From positions 83,784 to 147,783 of the forward strand of contig NZ_BMFU01000011.1 of the NCBI RefSeq assembly GCF_014639235.1: DNA of 64,000 nt, read 5' to 3'. Position numbers and translations under genes: made by a program. Below are positions 1 to 8,455 of this stretch, piece after piece. The number at the start of each line of letters is the position of its first letter. Positions within the stretch are counted from its first letter, which is position 1. The notes beneath the pieces were generated by a model, which saw only the letters and a program-made list of their open reading frames with translations, did not search any database and was not told the DNA's origin. The stretch is from Paenibacillus silvae (lineage in GTDB: Bacteria > Bacillota > Bacilli > Paenibacillales > Paenibacillaceae).

Positions 1-403
1 TCTCACTCGCTGAAATGTTCTCCCTTTGCAAATTGCTATCCACCATAATGATCGTAGCCTGATCATCATCCAGTTCTCTTACAATACACGGCATTGTTTC
101 CGCTCCAGCAAGCTCACTCGCCTTTTTCCTACGATGCCCTGCAACCATCTCATAGCTGCCGTCTGGCTTTTGACGCACCAGGCCGGGAACCAAAATACCA
201 TATTGCTTCACACTATCTGCCATTTCCAGCATGGCTTCATCTGCCTTGACCTTGAAGGGATGGCCGGGAAACTCGCTGATTTCAACAAGTGGAATCTCCA
301 TTACCTTTTCCCGCTGCGCATCAGCACGGCTTTCATCTGTCGAGAATAAATCATCGACCGTGCTCAGCTTGATGCTGGCGCGTCTGTCGTCTTTCGCTGC
401 CAA
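1..403 (-). CDS. parB: ParB-family partition protein, N-terminal part (cut by window edge)
   Basis: ParB proteins bind centromere-like sites and work with ParA to segregate replicons. The minus-strand frame starts at a TTG (401-403) placed 7 nt after a strong GGAGGTG ribosome site at 411-420, and runs open to the window edge. The translation contains the ParB/Sulfiredoxin-type core, including PLVEISEFPGHPFKV, a GHRR motif in VAGHRRKKASELAG, and MVDSNLQRE, which matches the nucleotide-binding ParB box. The start lies inside parA, a 53-bp overlap, so the two are translationally linked. The wording of these motifs resembles plasmid or conjugative-element ParB proteins more than chromosomal Spo0J (inference from family knowledge). 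The C-terminal half is outside the window. Confidence 0.88.
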   Translation of the reverse strand, partial: MAAKDDRRASIKLSTVDDLFSTDESRADAQREKVMEIPLVEISEFPGHPFKVKADEAMLEMADSVKQYGILVPGLVRQKPDGSYEMVAGHRRKKASELAGAETMPCIVRELDDDQATIIMVDSNLQRENISASE

Positions 404-1178
404 TACGCTGCACCTCCTTCGTAAAAGCCATATATGCCTTTGCAGCCTGACCATTTGGATCATGCGCATAGATGCTTTTTCCCTTGGCACTCGTTTCTGC
501 CGCGCGGATGGATAAGGGAATTTCATCCTGAAAGACACGTAGCTTGTCCCCATACTCATGCCGAAGCACATGAGCAATATCCTTGGCGAAATTCGTGCGG
601 CTGTCTACCATCGTAAGCAGTACGCCATCCAGCGCCAGTTTCGGATTAATTTGACGACGCACACGAGCAATGGTTTGCAAAAGCTGAGCCATTCCCTTGG
701 CTGGCAAATAATGTGCCTGTACCGGAATAATGACACTATCTGCTGCTGCCAAGGCATTGATTGTCAGCATCCCCAGACTTGGCATGCAATCAATAAGGAC
801 ATAATCATAATCTGACTTTACCTGGTCGATATAGGAGCGCAGAATCGTTTCACGGCTCATTGTGTTTACAAGAGAAACCTCAACCGCCGACAGCTCAATA
901 TTGCCTGGGATGAGTGCAACGCCCTCCTGATGCTGCAAAATTCCTTCCTGTGAATCGTAGGACTCCTCCATCATCGTTTTGACAAGCAAAGTAGCTAACG
1001 ATACAGGAATGCTGTCTGGTTCCCGGTAGCCCAAGGAATCTGTCAAATTCCCTTGCGCATCTGCATCCACCAGTAGCACTTTCTTGCCTTCCTTAACCAA
1101 GCCAATACCCAAATTCACAGCCGTTGTCGTTTTGCCAACACCGCCCTTTTGATTAGCGAGAGCGAATACCTTTGTCAT
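351..1178 (-). CDS. parA: ParA-family partition ATPase, plasmid/ICE type
   Basis: This is a deviant-Walker ATPase that drives DNA partition with ParB. It has the KGGVGKTT P-loop near residue 11, the VDADAQGN switch, and DYVLIDCMPSLG as Walker B. I chose the ATG at 1178 because GGGAGG sits 7 nt upstream; an in-frame TTG at 1196 lies before that ribosome site and is unlikely. The stretch from HYLPAKGMAQLLQTI to SAKGKSIYAHDPNGQAAKAY resembles ParA proteins of Firmicutes integrative conjugative elements and plasmids rather than chromosomal Soj, and no gidA/gidB/spo0J neighbourhood is present. An intrinsic-terminator-like hairpin ends about 10 nt before its ribosome site, so expression may be attenuated. 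Confidence 0.92.
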   Translation of the reverse strand: MTKVFALANQKGGVGKTTTAVNLGIGLVKEGKKVLLVDADAQGNLTDSLGYREPDSIPVSLATLLVKTMMEESYDSQEGILQHQEGVALIPGNIELSAVEVSLVNTMSRETILRSYIDQVKSDYDYVLIDCMPSLGMLTINALAAADSVIIPVQAHYLPAKGMAQLLQTIARVRRQINPKLALDGVLLTMVDSRTNFAKDIAHVLRHEYGDKLRVFQDEIPLSIRAAETSAKGKSIYAHDPNGQAAKAYMAFTKEVQRIGSERRQTRQHQAEHGR

Positions 1179-1200
1179 CTCATTTCCTCCCTTCAACGTA

Positions 1201-1240
1201 AAAAAGCCGACTGCGCTATAATTCAGAGCAATCGGCTTTT
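1201..1240 (-). terminator. Hairpin with flanking A/T runs just upstream of parA
   Basis: AAAAGCCGA and TCGGCTTTT form an inverted repeat around a 20-nt loop. On the minus strand it ends in a T run a few bases before the parA ribosome site, so it can act as a terminator for readthrough from the helicase gene or as an attenuator in a parA leader. Confidence 0.65.
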
Positions 1241-1255
1241 AAAGGATATCTATAT

Positions 1256-1284
1256 GAAAAGAAAGCATCTGGTAAGGGATGCTC
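1256..1284 (-). terminator. Intrinsic terminator of the Gabija-like genes
   Basis: AGCATC and GATGCT arms (1264-1283) are followed on the minus strand by a T-rich tract (1256-1263). It lies about 35 bp after the helicase stop codon. Confidence 0.65.
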
Positions 1285-1317
1285 TCTTGTTTACTTGAAA
1301 TCAAAAACTGAATTAGT

Positions 1318-3273
1318 TTATTCCATGACTTCAAACCCTATTTCGCAAAATTTCTTTACTAATTGAGAAGAAAAATTTTCGATTTTAGATTTATTAATAA
1401 ATATTGACAAATTTCTTCGTGCACGAGAACAACCTACATAAAATAAACGATAAGCACTTAAAGATCCATACACTTGGCTTTCTTTGAAACACATTTTGGC
1501 TGTTTTTACAAGTGGATTGTCTACATATGCTTTGTGATCACTCTCACATAAATTTTTGAAGTACTCATTATTTTCAAAGTGTTTAAGTAGTTGATTTATT
1601 CTTGATGTTAAATACTCTCGATGTTTTTTATGCAGCTCACTATTAATTTCAGATAATTTGAACCCTAAGTATGAAGTTGTATCCTTTATCCACTCAACAT
1701 ATTCATAATAGAACGACTCAAATTCATTAAGTGACACCTCCATGTTACTCCACATGTTAAAGAACTTATACATATGGACTAATGGCTTGCTGTTACTGTC
1801 CTCTGCTATAAAAAAAACTGTGTCATGGCTCTCTCCCTTTACGCCATGTTGTGTAGATACATTTGGTGTTTTTAAGTACTCAGCTAGAAGACGAAACTCT
1901 GCTATATTAACTTCCAAAACTAAAGAGTATTCTTCGTCATCAATTATGGAGCCTATATAATCCGGTCTAACCAGTGCAGTTTCCAAAAGTGTATTTAGCA
2001 CTGATTTTATACTATATTCCATTTGAGAATTATTATATACATCCGCAACTTTAAGCAATAAATTATCCAATCTACGTTTATCTTCATGTTTTTTCACGGT
2101 AAATACAGTATCATTAAATATTTTAGAATTTCGTTTGAACAACTGAACGATATTGCCTAAGCTCTTAGTACCATAGTCCTGAGCAATTTGGTTAACCAAG
2201 AACAATAATTTAACTAAACTATCTGGGTTATCCTGTGAATCATTTATAAGCACATCAACAGCACTATATTGTTGTATATGCGAATATCGTTCCATTTTGT
2301 TATACTTTCTATAAAGATCTCCTGCTCCAATAGAGTCAAATCGTTTTTGATTAAGCAAGAACAACAATAATGCGTTAGGATAATTTTGTTTTTCAAACTT
2401 AAGCTTCTCAGAAACATCATCACATAACAAAATTCTAGGCAAGTGATCAGCTACTACATTTAAATTTTTCTCTGCAGGTTCTTGCTTATACGAATTGTTA
2501 TTATACAAATTGTTTAAAATGTCAATAACAGCAGGAACTGATCTATAATTAGTAGTTAATTTAATTGATTGATTGAGGGTTAAAAGTTTATCTTCAAATG
2601 AGCCATCATAGTTCCTATATATTTGTTGCATTTTATCTCCCAGAAAATATAGCTCTGTAGAGGTTGCATGAACTGCTTCATAAAATAATTTTAATACATT
2701 TGCCGATGAATCTTGATACTCATCAATAAATATAAGTTGATACTTTTTTGTCAATCTCCTTCTAATGACAGGAAACTTATCAAATACTAATTTAGAAAAC
2801 GTTATAAGATCATCATGAGACAAGCCTCCATAATATAAAAAGTTAAATTGAGACTCATTGTAATAGATAGACTTAAGGTTTTCCTTAATATAATTAAATG
2901 ATAACTCACCGTTTTTCTCAATATACCTTTCATTACTTCTGGTTATCTTTTCATCCCCATTTTCATTGGTAATTCTCTTCATTATTTCAGCACCATATGT
3001 TTCAAAGTACAAATTTAGTATTTGTTCATGTGAAAAATAAATCTTTAGAAAGTTGTGTAAAAAAGAATGAATTGTTGAAAAATAAACTTTTTTATTATCC
3101 ATATCCTTCCCTAATTCTTCTGCAGCCCTATTTGTGTATGTTATACAAAGAATATTATCTTTGGGATATTCAACCAGATGCTTGAAAATCATTGATTTGA
3201 TTGCCGTTGTCTTACCACTTCCGGCCGGAGCATTAACTAAATAGATATTTTTATCTACTATTTCTTCAGCCAT
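1318..3273 (-). CDS. GajB-like UvrD/PcrA-type superfamily 1 helicase
   Basis: In Gabija phage defence, GajB is a UvrD-like helicase partnering the GajA nuclease. This 651-residue protein has a P-loop APAGSGKTTA (about 14-23), TYTNRAAEEL (motif Ia), FIDEYQDSS (motif II, about 183), GDKMQQIYR (motif III), TTNYRS (motif IV), TQHGVKGESHDTVF (motif V) and LFYVGCSRARRNL (motif VI, about 614), so all superfamily 1 motifs appear intact. Its ATG overlaps the end of the upstream nuclease gene by 16 bp. The prototype GajB is nearer 500 residues, so this is a long variant. The gene is clearly more AT-rich than parA or rlmCD, which suggests horizontal transfer. A different OLD-plus-helicase defence type is possible. 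Confidence 0.8.
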   Translation of the reverse strand: MAEEIVDKNIYLVNAPAGSGKTTAIKSMIFKHLVEYPKDNILCITYTNRAAEELGKDMDNKKVYFSTIHSFLHNFLKIYFSHEQILNLYFETYGAEIMKRITNENGDEKITRSNERYIEKNGELSFNYIKENLKSIYYNESQFNFLYYGGLSHDDLITFSKLVFDKFPVIRRRLTKKYQLIFIDEYQDSSANVLKLFYEAVHATSTELYFLGDKMQQIYRNYDGSFEDKLLTLNQSIKLTTNYRSVPAVIDILNNLYNNNSYKQEPAEKNLNVVADHLPRILLCDDVSEKLKFEKQNYPNALLLFLLNQKRFDSIGAGDLYRKYNKMERYSHIQQYSAVDVLINDSQDNPDSLVKLLFLVNQIAQDYGTKSLGNIVQLFKRNSKIFNDTVFTVKKHEDKRRLDNLLLKVADVYNNSQMEYSIKSVLNTLLETALVRPDYIGSIIDDEEYSLVLEVNIAEFRLLAEYLKTPNVSTQHGVKGESHDTVFFIAEDSNSKPLVHMYKFFNMWSNMEVSLNEFESFYYEYVEWIKDTTSYLGFKLSEINSELHKKHREYLTSRINQLLKHFENNEYFKNLCESDHKAYVDNPLVKTAKMCFKESQVYGSLSAYRLFYVGCSRARRNLSIFINKSKIENFSSQLVKKFCEIGFEVME

Positions 3274-5333
3274 GCCAGCCCCTCCTCAATATAATCTGGC
3301 AACATATTTTTAGTTAAATTATTTAGGATCACTGAATACATAAAATCTGTTTTTCCTTTTGAAGTATGCTCAACAATGTCTCTAATTGTATATTGTCCCT
3401 CTTCTTGAGGAATAGTAAACTTCAATTTGTCAACATTTCTTAAATTAATCCAATCCTCCCGACTCTTTTCCTCAACTGCTGTTAATTTATAATGCTTAGC
3501 AAGCATTGCTTCTTCTAAGGTACGAGCAAAGCTGTCCTTTTCCCCTTGATAATTTAGATATGCACAGCCTTTAAACAATATGTTCCCCTCATTCTTTTTC
3601 CACTCATACAAATCTGCTACAGTTGGCTTGGTTTCTGGATGTGTTATTTCATAAAAATTATTAATCGTGGCATTCGTTGTTCCTGAGGCTCTTATGTGAC
3701 TTTCTGTTTTTGAGGCTTTATTATAATCAAGATCCGTTAGTATAAGCGTTTTTATTCCCATAAACTCAATGAGAGTTCTATAGTTGTGAGCATACGCTCC
3801 TCCCACCTGAACAAATGCGATATATAGTTGATTTAATACTGCAAAATCATCCAAAGAAAAGAGTTTTCTAATGAGCATTCTTTCTGTGTCACCCTCGTAA
3901 ATAATGACTCTATCGGCAAATACTATATCAGAGAATCCTATTTCATAGAACCAATCGTAGAAATTATCAAGAACAGGGTCCTTACTTACACTTTCTTTAA
4001 AAGATGAGAAATCAAATATATTGCTTATGAACGGAGTTGTCGGTCTTGCCACTCTGAGGTTCTTCATTTCAGTTACTCTAACCATCTCACTAGAATGTGT
4101 GGTTATTAACCCTTGTATCTTTTTTTCTTGGTAGTATTTTTTCAGAAATTTCCCAAAGACATTTTGCATTTGTGGATGCATGTGTGACTCAGGTTCTTCA
4201 ATAATAAATATGTTCACCAGCAATGGGTCAATGTTCCTTTTATATCTTTCAAGTTGCAAGAGAATAAATATCATATTACTGTATCCCAATCCTTGTGATG
4301 TTTCATTGAGATAGTGCCCCTGAAGATCATACTTAGCGTGAGTAATTTGGCTGATAAGAGAACTAATCGTTTCCTCCGAGATCTCTAAATCAAGCATAAT
4401 GCTCCCCGTATTCCCCCCATTAGCTTGAGCAATTGAAGAAATTGTCTCAGTAAGTCCATCCACCGAAACCTTCCTTACAATATCTGTTATCCCTAGTTCT
4501 TCAATTGGCTGAAGTATCTTATCTGGCAAGGCTCCCAGAAATGCTTTCCATGCATCATCATGATGTGCAAGATCAAGGACATTTTTGCTAATACTTTTTG
4601 AGTGACCTACATTCTGGTCTTCTAATGGCCTGCCTGCATAAATATTATATAAATTAAACAACTTTCGGAAATGTGAAAGTTCCATTTCATTTTTATTTTG
4701 AAACTGCCTATCAGCAAAGTAACACTTCTCAATAATACTAGAAACGTATGTACCTAATATTTTTTCTTTAAAGAAACCCATCTTAGTATTTTGATCCTTT
4801 TCTCCAGAAAGCTTTTCATACCTACTTTTTAATTTTTCAAAGTCCTTGTCTAGCGACTGACTAAAAGTAGTAGAAGTAACCTCGAATGAATATTCGAAAT
4901 AGATTGAACAATGGTTAAGATCTAAATCCATAATATAGTCAGCAAAATCCCCCATCTCTTCATTAGTCTCATAATCAACTCTTAGCCGAACGACTGTTGG
5001 TAAAATAAGAAGTTTCTCTTTCCCAGGAGCTCCATCTAAACAAAAAAGATCATTTACTATCGCTTGAATTGTTTTCTCTCTATCATCATTTTTCTCAAAA
5101 TGATTAATAAAGATTGAGTATGCCTGATCAACCCATTCTTTTGAGAGAGTTACAGGTATATCAGAAACACAAAATTCCGTTTTTGACGAATTTAATATAT
5201 TTTCTAAAAGCTCAATTAAAGATGTCTTCCCGCTGTTGTTTGCACCAGCCAACAAAGTGACGTCATCAGCCAATGATAGCGATGTCTCTATAAACCGTCT
5301 GTAATTTTGTATCGAAACTTTTTTTAGCTTCAC
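3258..5333 (-). CDS. GajA-like OLD-family ATPase/TOPRIM nuclease
   Basis: OLD-family nucleases couple an ABC-type ATPase to a TOPRIM nuclease; GajA is the nicking nuclease of Gabija. This 691-residue protein has the P-loop GANNSGKTS (30-38), FIIEEPESHMHP (Walker B, about 376), a TTHSSEM H-loop, and a C-terminal TOPRIM domain with IIYEGDTER (about 477), VGGAYAHNY and LILTDLDYN (about 531), which carry the metal-binding acidic residues. It starts at GTG 5333, about 6 nt after GGAGGG. The downstream helicase overlaps it by 16 bp. Class 2 OLD genes are typically followed by such a helicase. It is longer than the roughly 580-residue prototype. Base composition is AT-rich against both flanks. Confidence 0.82.
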   Translation of the reverse strand: MKLKKVSIQNYRRFIETSLSLADDVTLLAGANNSGKTSLIELLENILNSSKTEFCVSDIPVTLSKEWVDQAYSIFINHFEKNDDREKTIQAIVNDLFCLDGAPGKEKLLILPTVVRLRVDYETNEEMGDFADYIMDLDLNHCSIYFEYSFEVTSTTFSQSLDKDFEKLKSRYEKLSGEKDQNTKMGFFKEKILGTYVSSIIEKCYFADRQFQNKNEMELSHFRKLFNLYNIYAGRPLEDQNVGHSKSISKNVLDLAHHDDAWKAFLGALPDKILQPIEELGITDIVRKVSVDGLTETISSIAQANGGNTGSIMLDLEISEETISSLISQITHAKYDLQGHYLNETSQGLGYSNMIFILLQLERYKRNIDPLLVNIFIIEEPESHMHPQMQNVFGKFLKKYYQEKKIQGLITTHSSEMVRVTEMKNLRVARPTTPFISNIFDFSSFKESVSKDPVLDNFYDWFYEIGFSDIVFADRVIIYEGDTERMLIRKLFSLDDFAVLNQLYIAFVQVGGAYAHNYRTLIEFMGIKTLILTDLDYNKASKTESHIRASGTTNATINNFYEITHPETKPTVADLYEWKKNEGNILFKGCAYLNYQGEKDSFARTLEEAMLAKHYKLTAVEEKSREDWINLRNVDKLKFTIPQEEGQYTIRDIVEHTSKGKTDFMYSVILNNLTKNMLPDYIEEGLAWLKK

Positions 5334-5345
5334 AAAAATCCCTCC

Positions 5346-5394
5346 ATAGACATTAAATATGTTGGTCTTGGTAAAATAGATACTACATGTCTAT
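5346..5394. promoter_or_regulatory. Inverted repeat spanning the probable gajA promoter
   Basis: ATAGACAT at 5346-5353 and ATGTCTAT at 5387-5394 are perfect 8-bp arms 33 bp apart, directly upstream of the GTG start. A third TGTCTAT copy is at about 5440. The arrangement suggests an operator, but no regulator is recognisable. Confidence 0.4.
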
Positions 5395-5454
5395 AGTACC
5401 ATACAGTCGTGAAAATATTGGAATAAATGTGCGAATTTTGTCTATGTATGAAAC

Positions 5455-5480
5455 AAAAAAAACGCCTTACAAAGGCGCTC
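5455..5480 (-). terminator. Intrinsic terminator, minus strand
   Basis: The minus strand reads a CGCCTT/AAGGCG stem with a 3-nt loop followed by eight T residues. It lies about 190 bp after the rlmCD stop and probably ends that transcript before the defence cassette. The 5481-5670 stretch between them holds no recognised gene; one minus-strand frame is open across it (stop at 5510-5512) but has no usable start. Confidence 0.8.
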
Positions 5481-5670
5481 TCTTGAAATTTCAATCTAAC
5501 GATTTTAGGCTATTTTCTTCTCTCTCCCGACATATCTACACACTCGACCTCAAAACCAAGGTCAAGCACGACCGAAACCTCAATTGTTTCCTTTAGAACC
5601 TTATTTTTGAAATCAGGGCCATCCTTCGTAAAAGTCGTAAACGGCGCAAAGTGTTGAAAACAAAGGATTT

Positions 5671-7323
5671 CTAGGTATCTTTGCGTTGCATTCCTATTAC
5701 TACCTCCACATGCACCGTATGCGGGAACATATCCACCGGCGTTACCTCCACCGTACGATAGCCGCCGTCCTCCAGAACTCTTAAATCACGCGCCAAGGTG
5801 CTTGGGTTGCAGCTGACATAGACTACGCGTTCCGGTTTCATCTCCAGGATCGTGTCGAGTAGACGCGGGTCGCAGCCTTTGCGCGGTGGGTCAACAACGA
5901 TGACGTCTGCTTCGATGCCTTGTTCTTTCCAGCGCGGAATGACGTCCTCGGAGGCGCCGACTTCGAATTTGACGTTACGCATCTCGTTTAGCAGCGCATT
6001 ACTTCGGGCATCCTCAATGGCTTCGGGCACAATCTCTACCCCATACACTTGATCCGCATGCTGCGCCAGGAAAAGAGAGATCGTTCCGATGCCGCAGTAT
6101 GCATCAATAACCGTTTCTTTGCCGCTCAGTCCGGCGTATTCTACCGTTTTGCCATACAGCACTTCGGTCTGCACCGGATTGACCTGATAGAACGAACGCG
6201 GAGAGATTGCAAATTGCACATCGCCGATATAATCATAGATGACATCACGTCCCCACAGGACACGGGTTTCCTCGCCGAAAATAACGTTTGTCTGCTTTTT
6301 GTTCACGTTCTGACAAATGCTCACCACTTGCGGAATCGCTTCGCGGATGCTGCCGATCCATTCGTCTTGATGTGGAATATCCCGACCGTTCGTGACCAGC
6401 ACCAGCATCATCTCGCCTGTACGGAACGCCTTTTTTACCACGACATGACGCAGTAACCCCCGGCCTGTTTCCTCGTTGTATGCACTAATGCCAAGATGGC
6501 TGCCGATCTCCTTCACCTTGGCCACGACTTCATCGTTGTGCTCGTGCTGAATAAGACAGGTATCCATGTCGATGATCCGATGGCTTCCTTTTGCATAAAA
6601 ACCACCAACCAAACCGCCTTCAGCTGCGCCAATCGGCACTTGTGCCTTGTTCCGGTAACGCCACGGCTCGTCCATGCCCATCGTTGGCAGTACACGAATT
6701 GCGTGTTCTGTGTCTTTTTCGTTCATGACACCTTCAAGTCGCAGACGCATTCGATTACTCTCGTTGGTTTGTTCTTCTATTCGTTCATCAAATGGAGATT
6801 GTTCAGGCTCGATTACTTGAGTCTCATCCTCCACCAACACGTTCAGCTTCCCGATGCGCTGCAGATTATCGATCACCAGCTGACGTTTCCACGCCAGTTG
6901 ACCAGCGTAGCTCATATGTTGAATCTGGCATCCACCACATTGATCATAGATCGGACATGGCGCGGATACGCGATCCGGGCTGGCTTTGACGATTTCCAGC
7001 AGCTTGGCGTAGCCGTATTGCTTTTTCGTTTTCATCACGCGCACGCGCACGGTTTCACCCGGAAGAGCACCCTGCACAAATAATGTATAGCCATTCGCGC
7101 GGCCTACGCCCTCGCCGTCATGATTCATGCCGATGATATCAATGACGGTTTCTTCATTTTTACTGACGGGCAATCCTTCGATTGATGCTGCTGATTCACG
7201 CGGTCTTGATTGGTTTGATTGACTTTGACTTGGCTGACGGGACGCTGAAGCTTTCCCCTTCCCTTGAGGAGCAGCCGAATTCCGGCGGTTTTTTCCACGA
7301 CCGCTGCGGTTCATATTAGACAA
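5671..7323 (-). CDS. rlmD: 23S rRNA (uracil-5-)-methyltransferase RlmCD
   Basis: RumA-family enzymes use SAM to form 5-methyluridine in 23S rRNA; the single Bacillus enzyme modifies two positions. The protein has a 50-residue polar, basic N-terminal extension, a TRAM domain (about 58-115), iron-sulfur cysteines in CPIYDQCGGCQ (about 122-131) and DTCLIQ, the SAM-binding region DAYCGIGTISLF, VVDPPRKGC, and the catalytic cysteine in VYVSCNPSTLARDL near 501. The start taken is a TTG at 7323, about 8 nt after AAGAAGTGA; an ATG 9 nt downstream is the alternative. The 3' end of this gene family is a known integration hot spot for Firmicutes conjugative elements, which fits the foreign-looking genes that follow. 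Confidence 0.9.
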   Translation of the reverse strand: MSNMNRSGRGKNRRNSAAPQGKGKASASRQPSQSQSNQSRPRESAASIEGLPVSKNEETVIDIIGMNHDGEGVGRANGYTLFVQGALPGETVRVRVMKTKKQYGYAKLLEIVKASPDRVSAPCPIYDQCGGCQIQHMSYAGQLAWKRQLVIDNLQRIGKLNVLVEDETQVIEPEQSPFDERIEEQTNESNRMRLRLEGVMNEKDTEHAIRVLPTMGMDEPWRYRNKAQVPIGAAEGGLVGGFYAKGSHRIIDMDTCLIQHEHNDEVVAKVKEIGSHLGISAYNEETGRGLLRHVVVKKAFRTGEMMLVLVTNGRDIPHQDEWIGSIREAIPQVVSICQNVNKKQTNVIFGEETRVLWGRDVIYDYIGDVQFAISPRSFYQVNPVQTEVLYGKTVEYAGLSGKETVIDAYCGIGTISLFLAQHADQVYGVEIVPEAIEDARSNALLNEMRNVKFEVGASEDVIPRWKEQGIEADVIVVDPPRKGCDPRLLDTILEMKPERVVYVSCNPSTLARDLRVLEDGGYRTVEVTPVDMFPHTVHVEVVIGMQRKDT

Positions 7324-7466
7324 CGCACATTCACTTCTTTCTTATATAGTACACCGCCTTCAAAGGCAGTGGTTAAATCCAGCGATAAGTCGCATTTTGC
7401 GTCACCCAGCGACAATGTTTGTAATTTTTGAAAGGATGAGCACCGCTCGCTTATGCTCGCTGAATT

Positions 7467-7661
7467 CTAACGAATCCTGGGAACCTTATTCACGCCAAAA
7501 ATAACGTTCTAAAATTCTAACGAATCTCAGAGACGTTATTTCAATGTAAAATCGAGTTTATCGGCCATTTTGAGTCATTTCACCTAAAATAGCGTCTCAC
7601 CGAATCGTTAGAATTCCAAATGTACTGATTTCTCCAAAATAAGACTTCCTGAAATCGTTAG
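7467..7661. repeat. Four-unit palindromic element, copy A
   Basis: Four related 24-bp units lie at 7467-7490, 7517-7540 (both starting CTAACGA and ending TTATT) and, inverted, at 7588-7611 and 7638-7661 (ending TCGTTAG). Start-to-start spacings are 50, 71 and 50 bp. Copy B at 29704-29898 has exactly the same spacings. Each unit is itself a weak palindrome (TAACG...CGTTA). The whole element can fold back on itself. No open frame crosses it. Confidence 0.85.
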
Positions 7662-7799
7662 CACGAAAGGCACCAATTCCGGCTTACCAAGCGACTCCCA
7701 CAACAGCAGTGCTCCTATATATACTATCGAGCTCTACACATACACTCGCACTCGCAGACATACTCACGAATCTTACATATATACTTGCACTCTCACGTA

Positions 7800-7915
7800 T
7801 AAACTTGCGCTCCACATCTCACATTTACTCTTACACAACAGTCTGCTCTTAAAGCAGTACTCACGTACTCTTACATATACTATTGCGCCTCTTAGAAATA
7901 CTGTCGCACTCTTAC
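7800..7915 (+). repeat. 116-bp direct repeat, copy 1
   Basis: The stretch from TAAACTTGCGC to the TTAC at 7915 matches 8009-8124 with no net gap and only scattered differences, including the shared word TCTTAAAGCAGTACTCACGT. The offset is 209 bp. Confidence 0.85.
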
Positions 7916-8008
7916 AGATACTTTCGTATTCTTACCTTCTCATATATCCACACACACTCTTACACATATTATTGCACTCTTGCTTCCTGTACTCTCGCAC
8001 CCTTCATG

Positions 8009-8124
8009 TAAACTTGCGCCCTACATCTCACATTTAATCTTGCACAACAGTCCGCTCTTAAAGCAGTACTCACGTACTCTACATAATACTATTGCGCCTC
8101 TTGGAAATACTGTCGGGCTATTAC
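8009..8124 (+). repeat. 116-bp direct repeat, copy 2
   Basis: This is the second copy of 7800-7915, inside the pyrimidine-rich tract. It indicates a segmental duplication of about 209 bp within the tract. Confidence 0.85.
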
Positions 8125-8455
8125 ATTTACTCTCGCATTCATACTTTCTTACATATACTCTTGCATTCACGCACTTTTACATCCTATATCCATGCGCTAT
8201 TCAGCCTAACACGCTCCTACACAATTCTATATCCCTATGCGCATGTACTCACTCAGTCTTACACTCGCGCGCACATTCACTAATACACTCCCGCACTCAT
8301 GCACAACTCACAACTGATCAACTCAAGCCACATGACTAGTTAGCATCATGAGCCCAACTCAAGATCATACCGCACCAAACGGATCATAAGAATGTATCAG
8401 ACTCAGCCCATCAGACCAATTCCACCACACCGCCCCACCCAGGGGAGGCTTCGTT

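Larger units (their letters stand above)
7690..8330. repeat. Degenerate pyrimidine-rich repeat tract
   Basis: This non-coding stretch is built from variants of words such as CTCTTACACATA, ACTCTTGCACTC and TACTCTCGCA on the plus strand, with no constant period. Apparent open frames translate to repetitive His/Ser/Thr/Leu sequence with no ribosome site. The gap from 7324 to 8455 contains this tract, element A and nothing else that I can identify. Confidence 0.7.

Noticed and set aside
1..1178. Chromosomal soj-spo0J near the replication origin
   Set aside because: No gidA, gidB or noc neighbours are present, and the ParA/ParB motif wording fits plasmid or conjugative-element types better.
7467..7661. 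A CRISPR array from the repeated 24-bp units
   Set aside because: Only four units occur, two are inverted, the units vary, and no cas genes are near.
7980..8339. A 119-codon plus-strand frame in the pyrimidine-rich tract
   Set aside because: The translation is a low-complexity His/Ser/Leu/Thr string produced by the repeat words, and there is no ribosome site.
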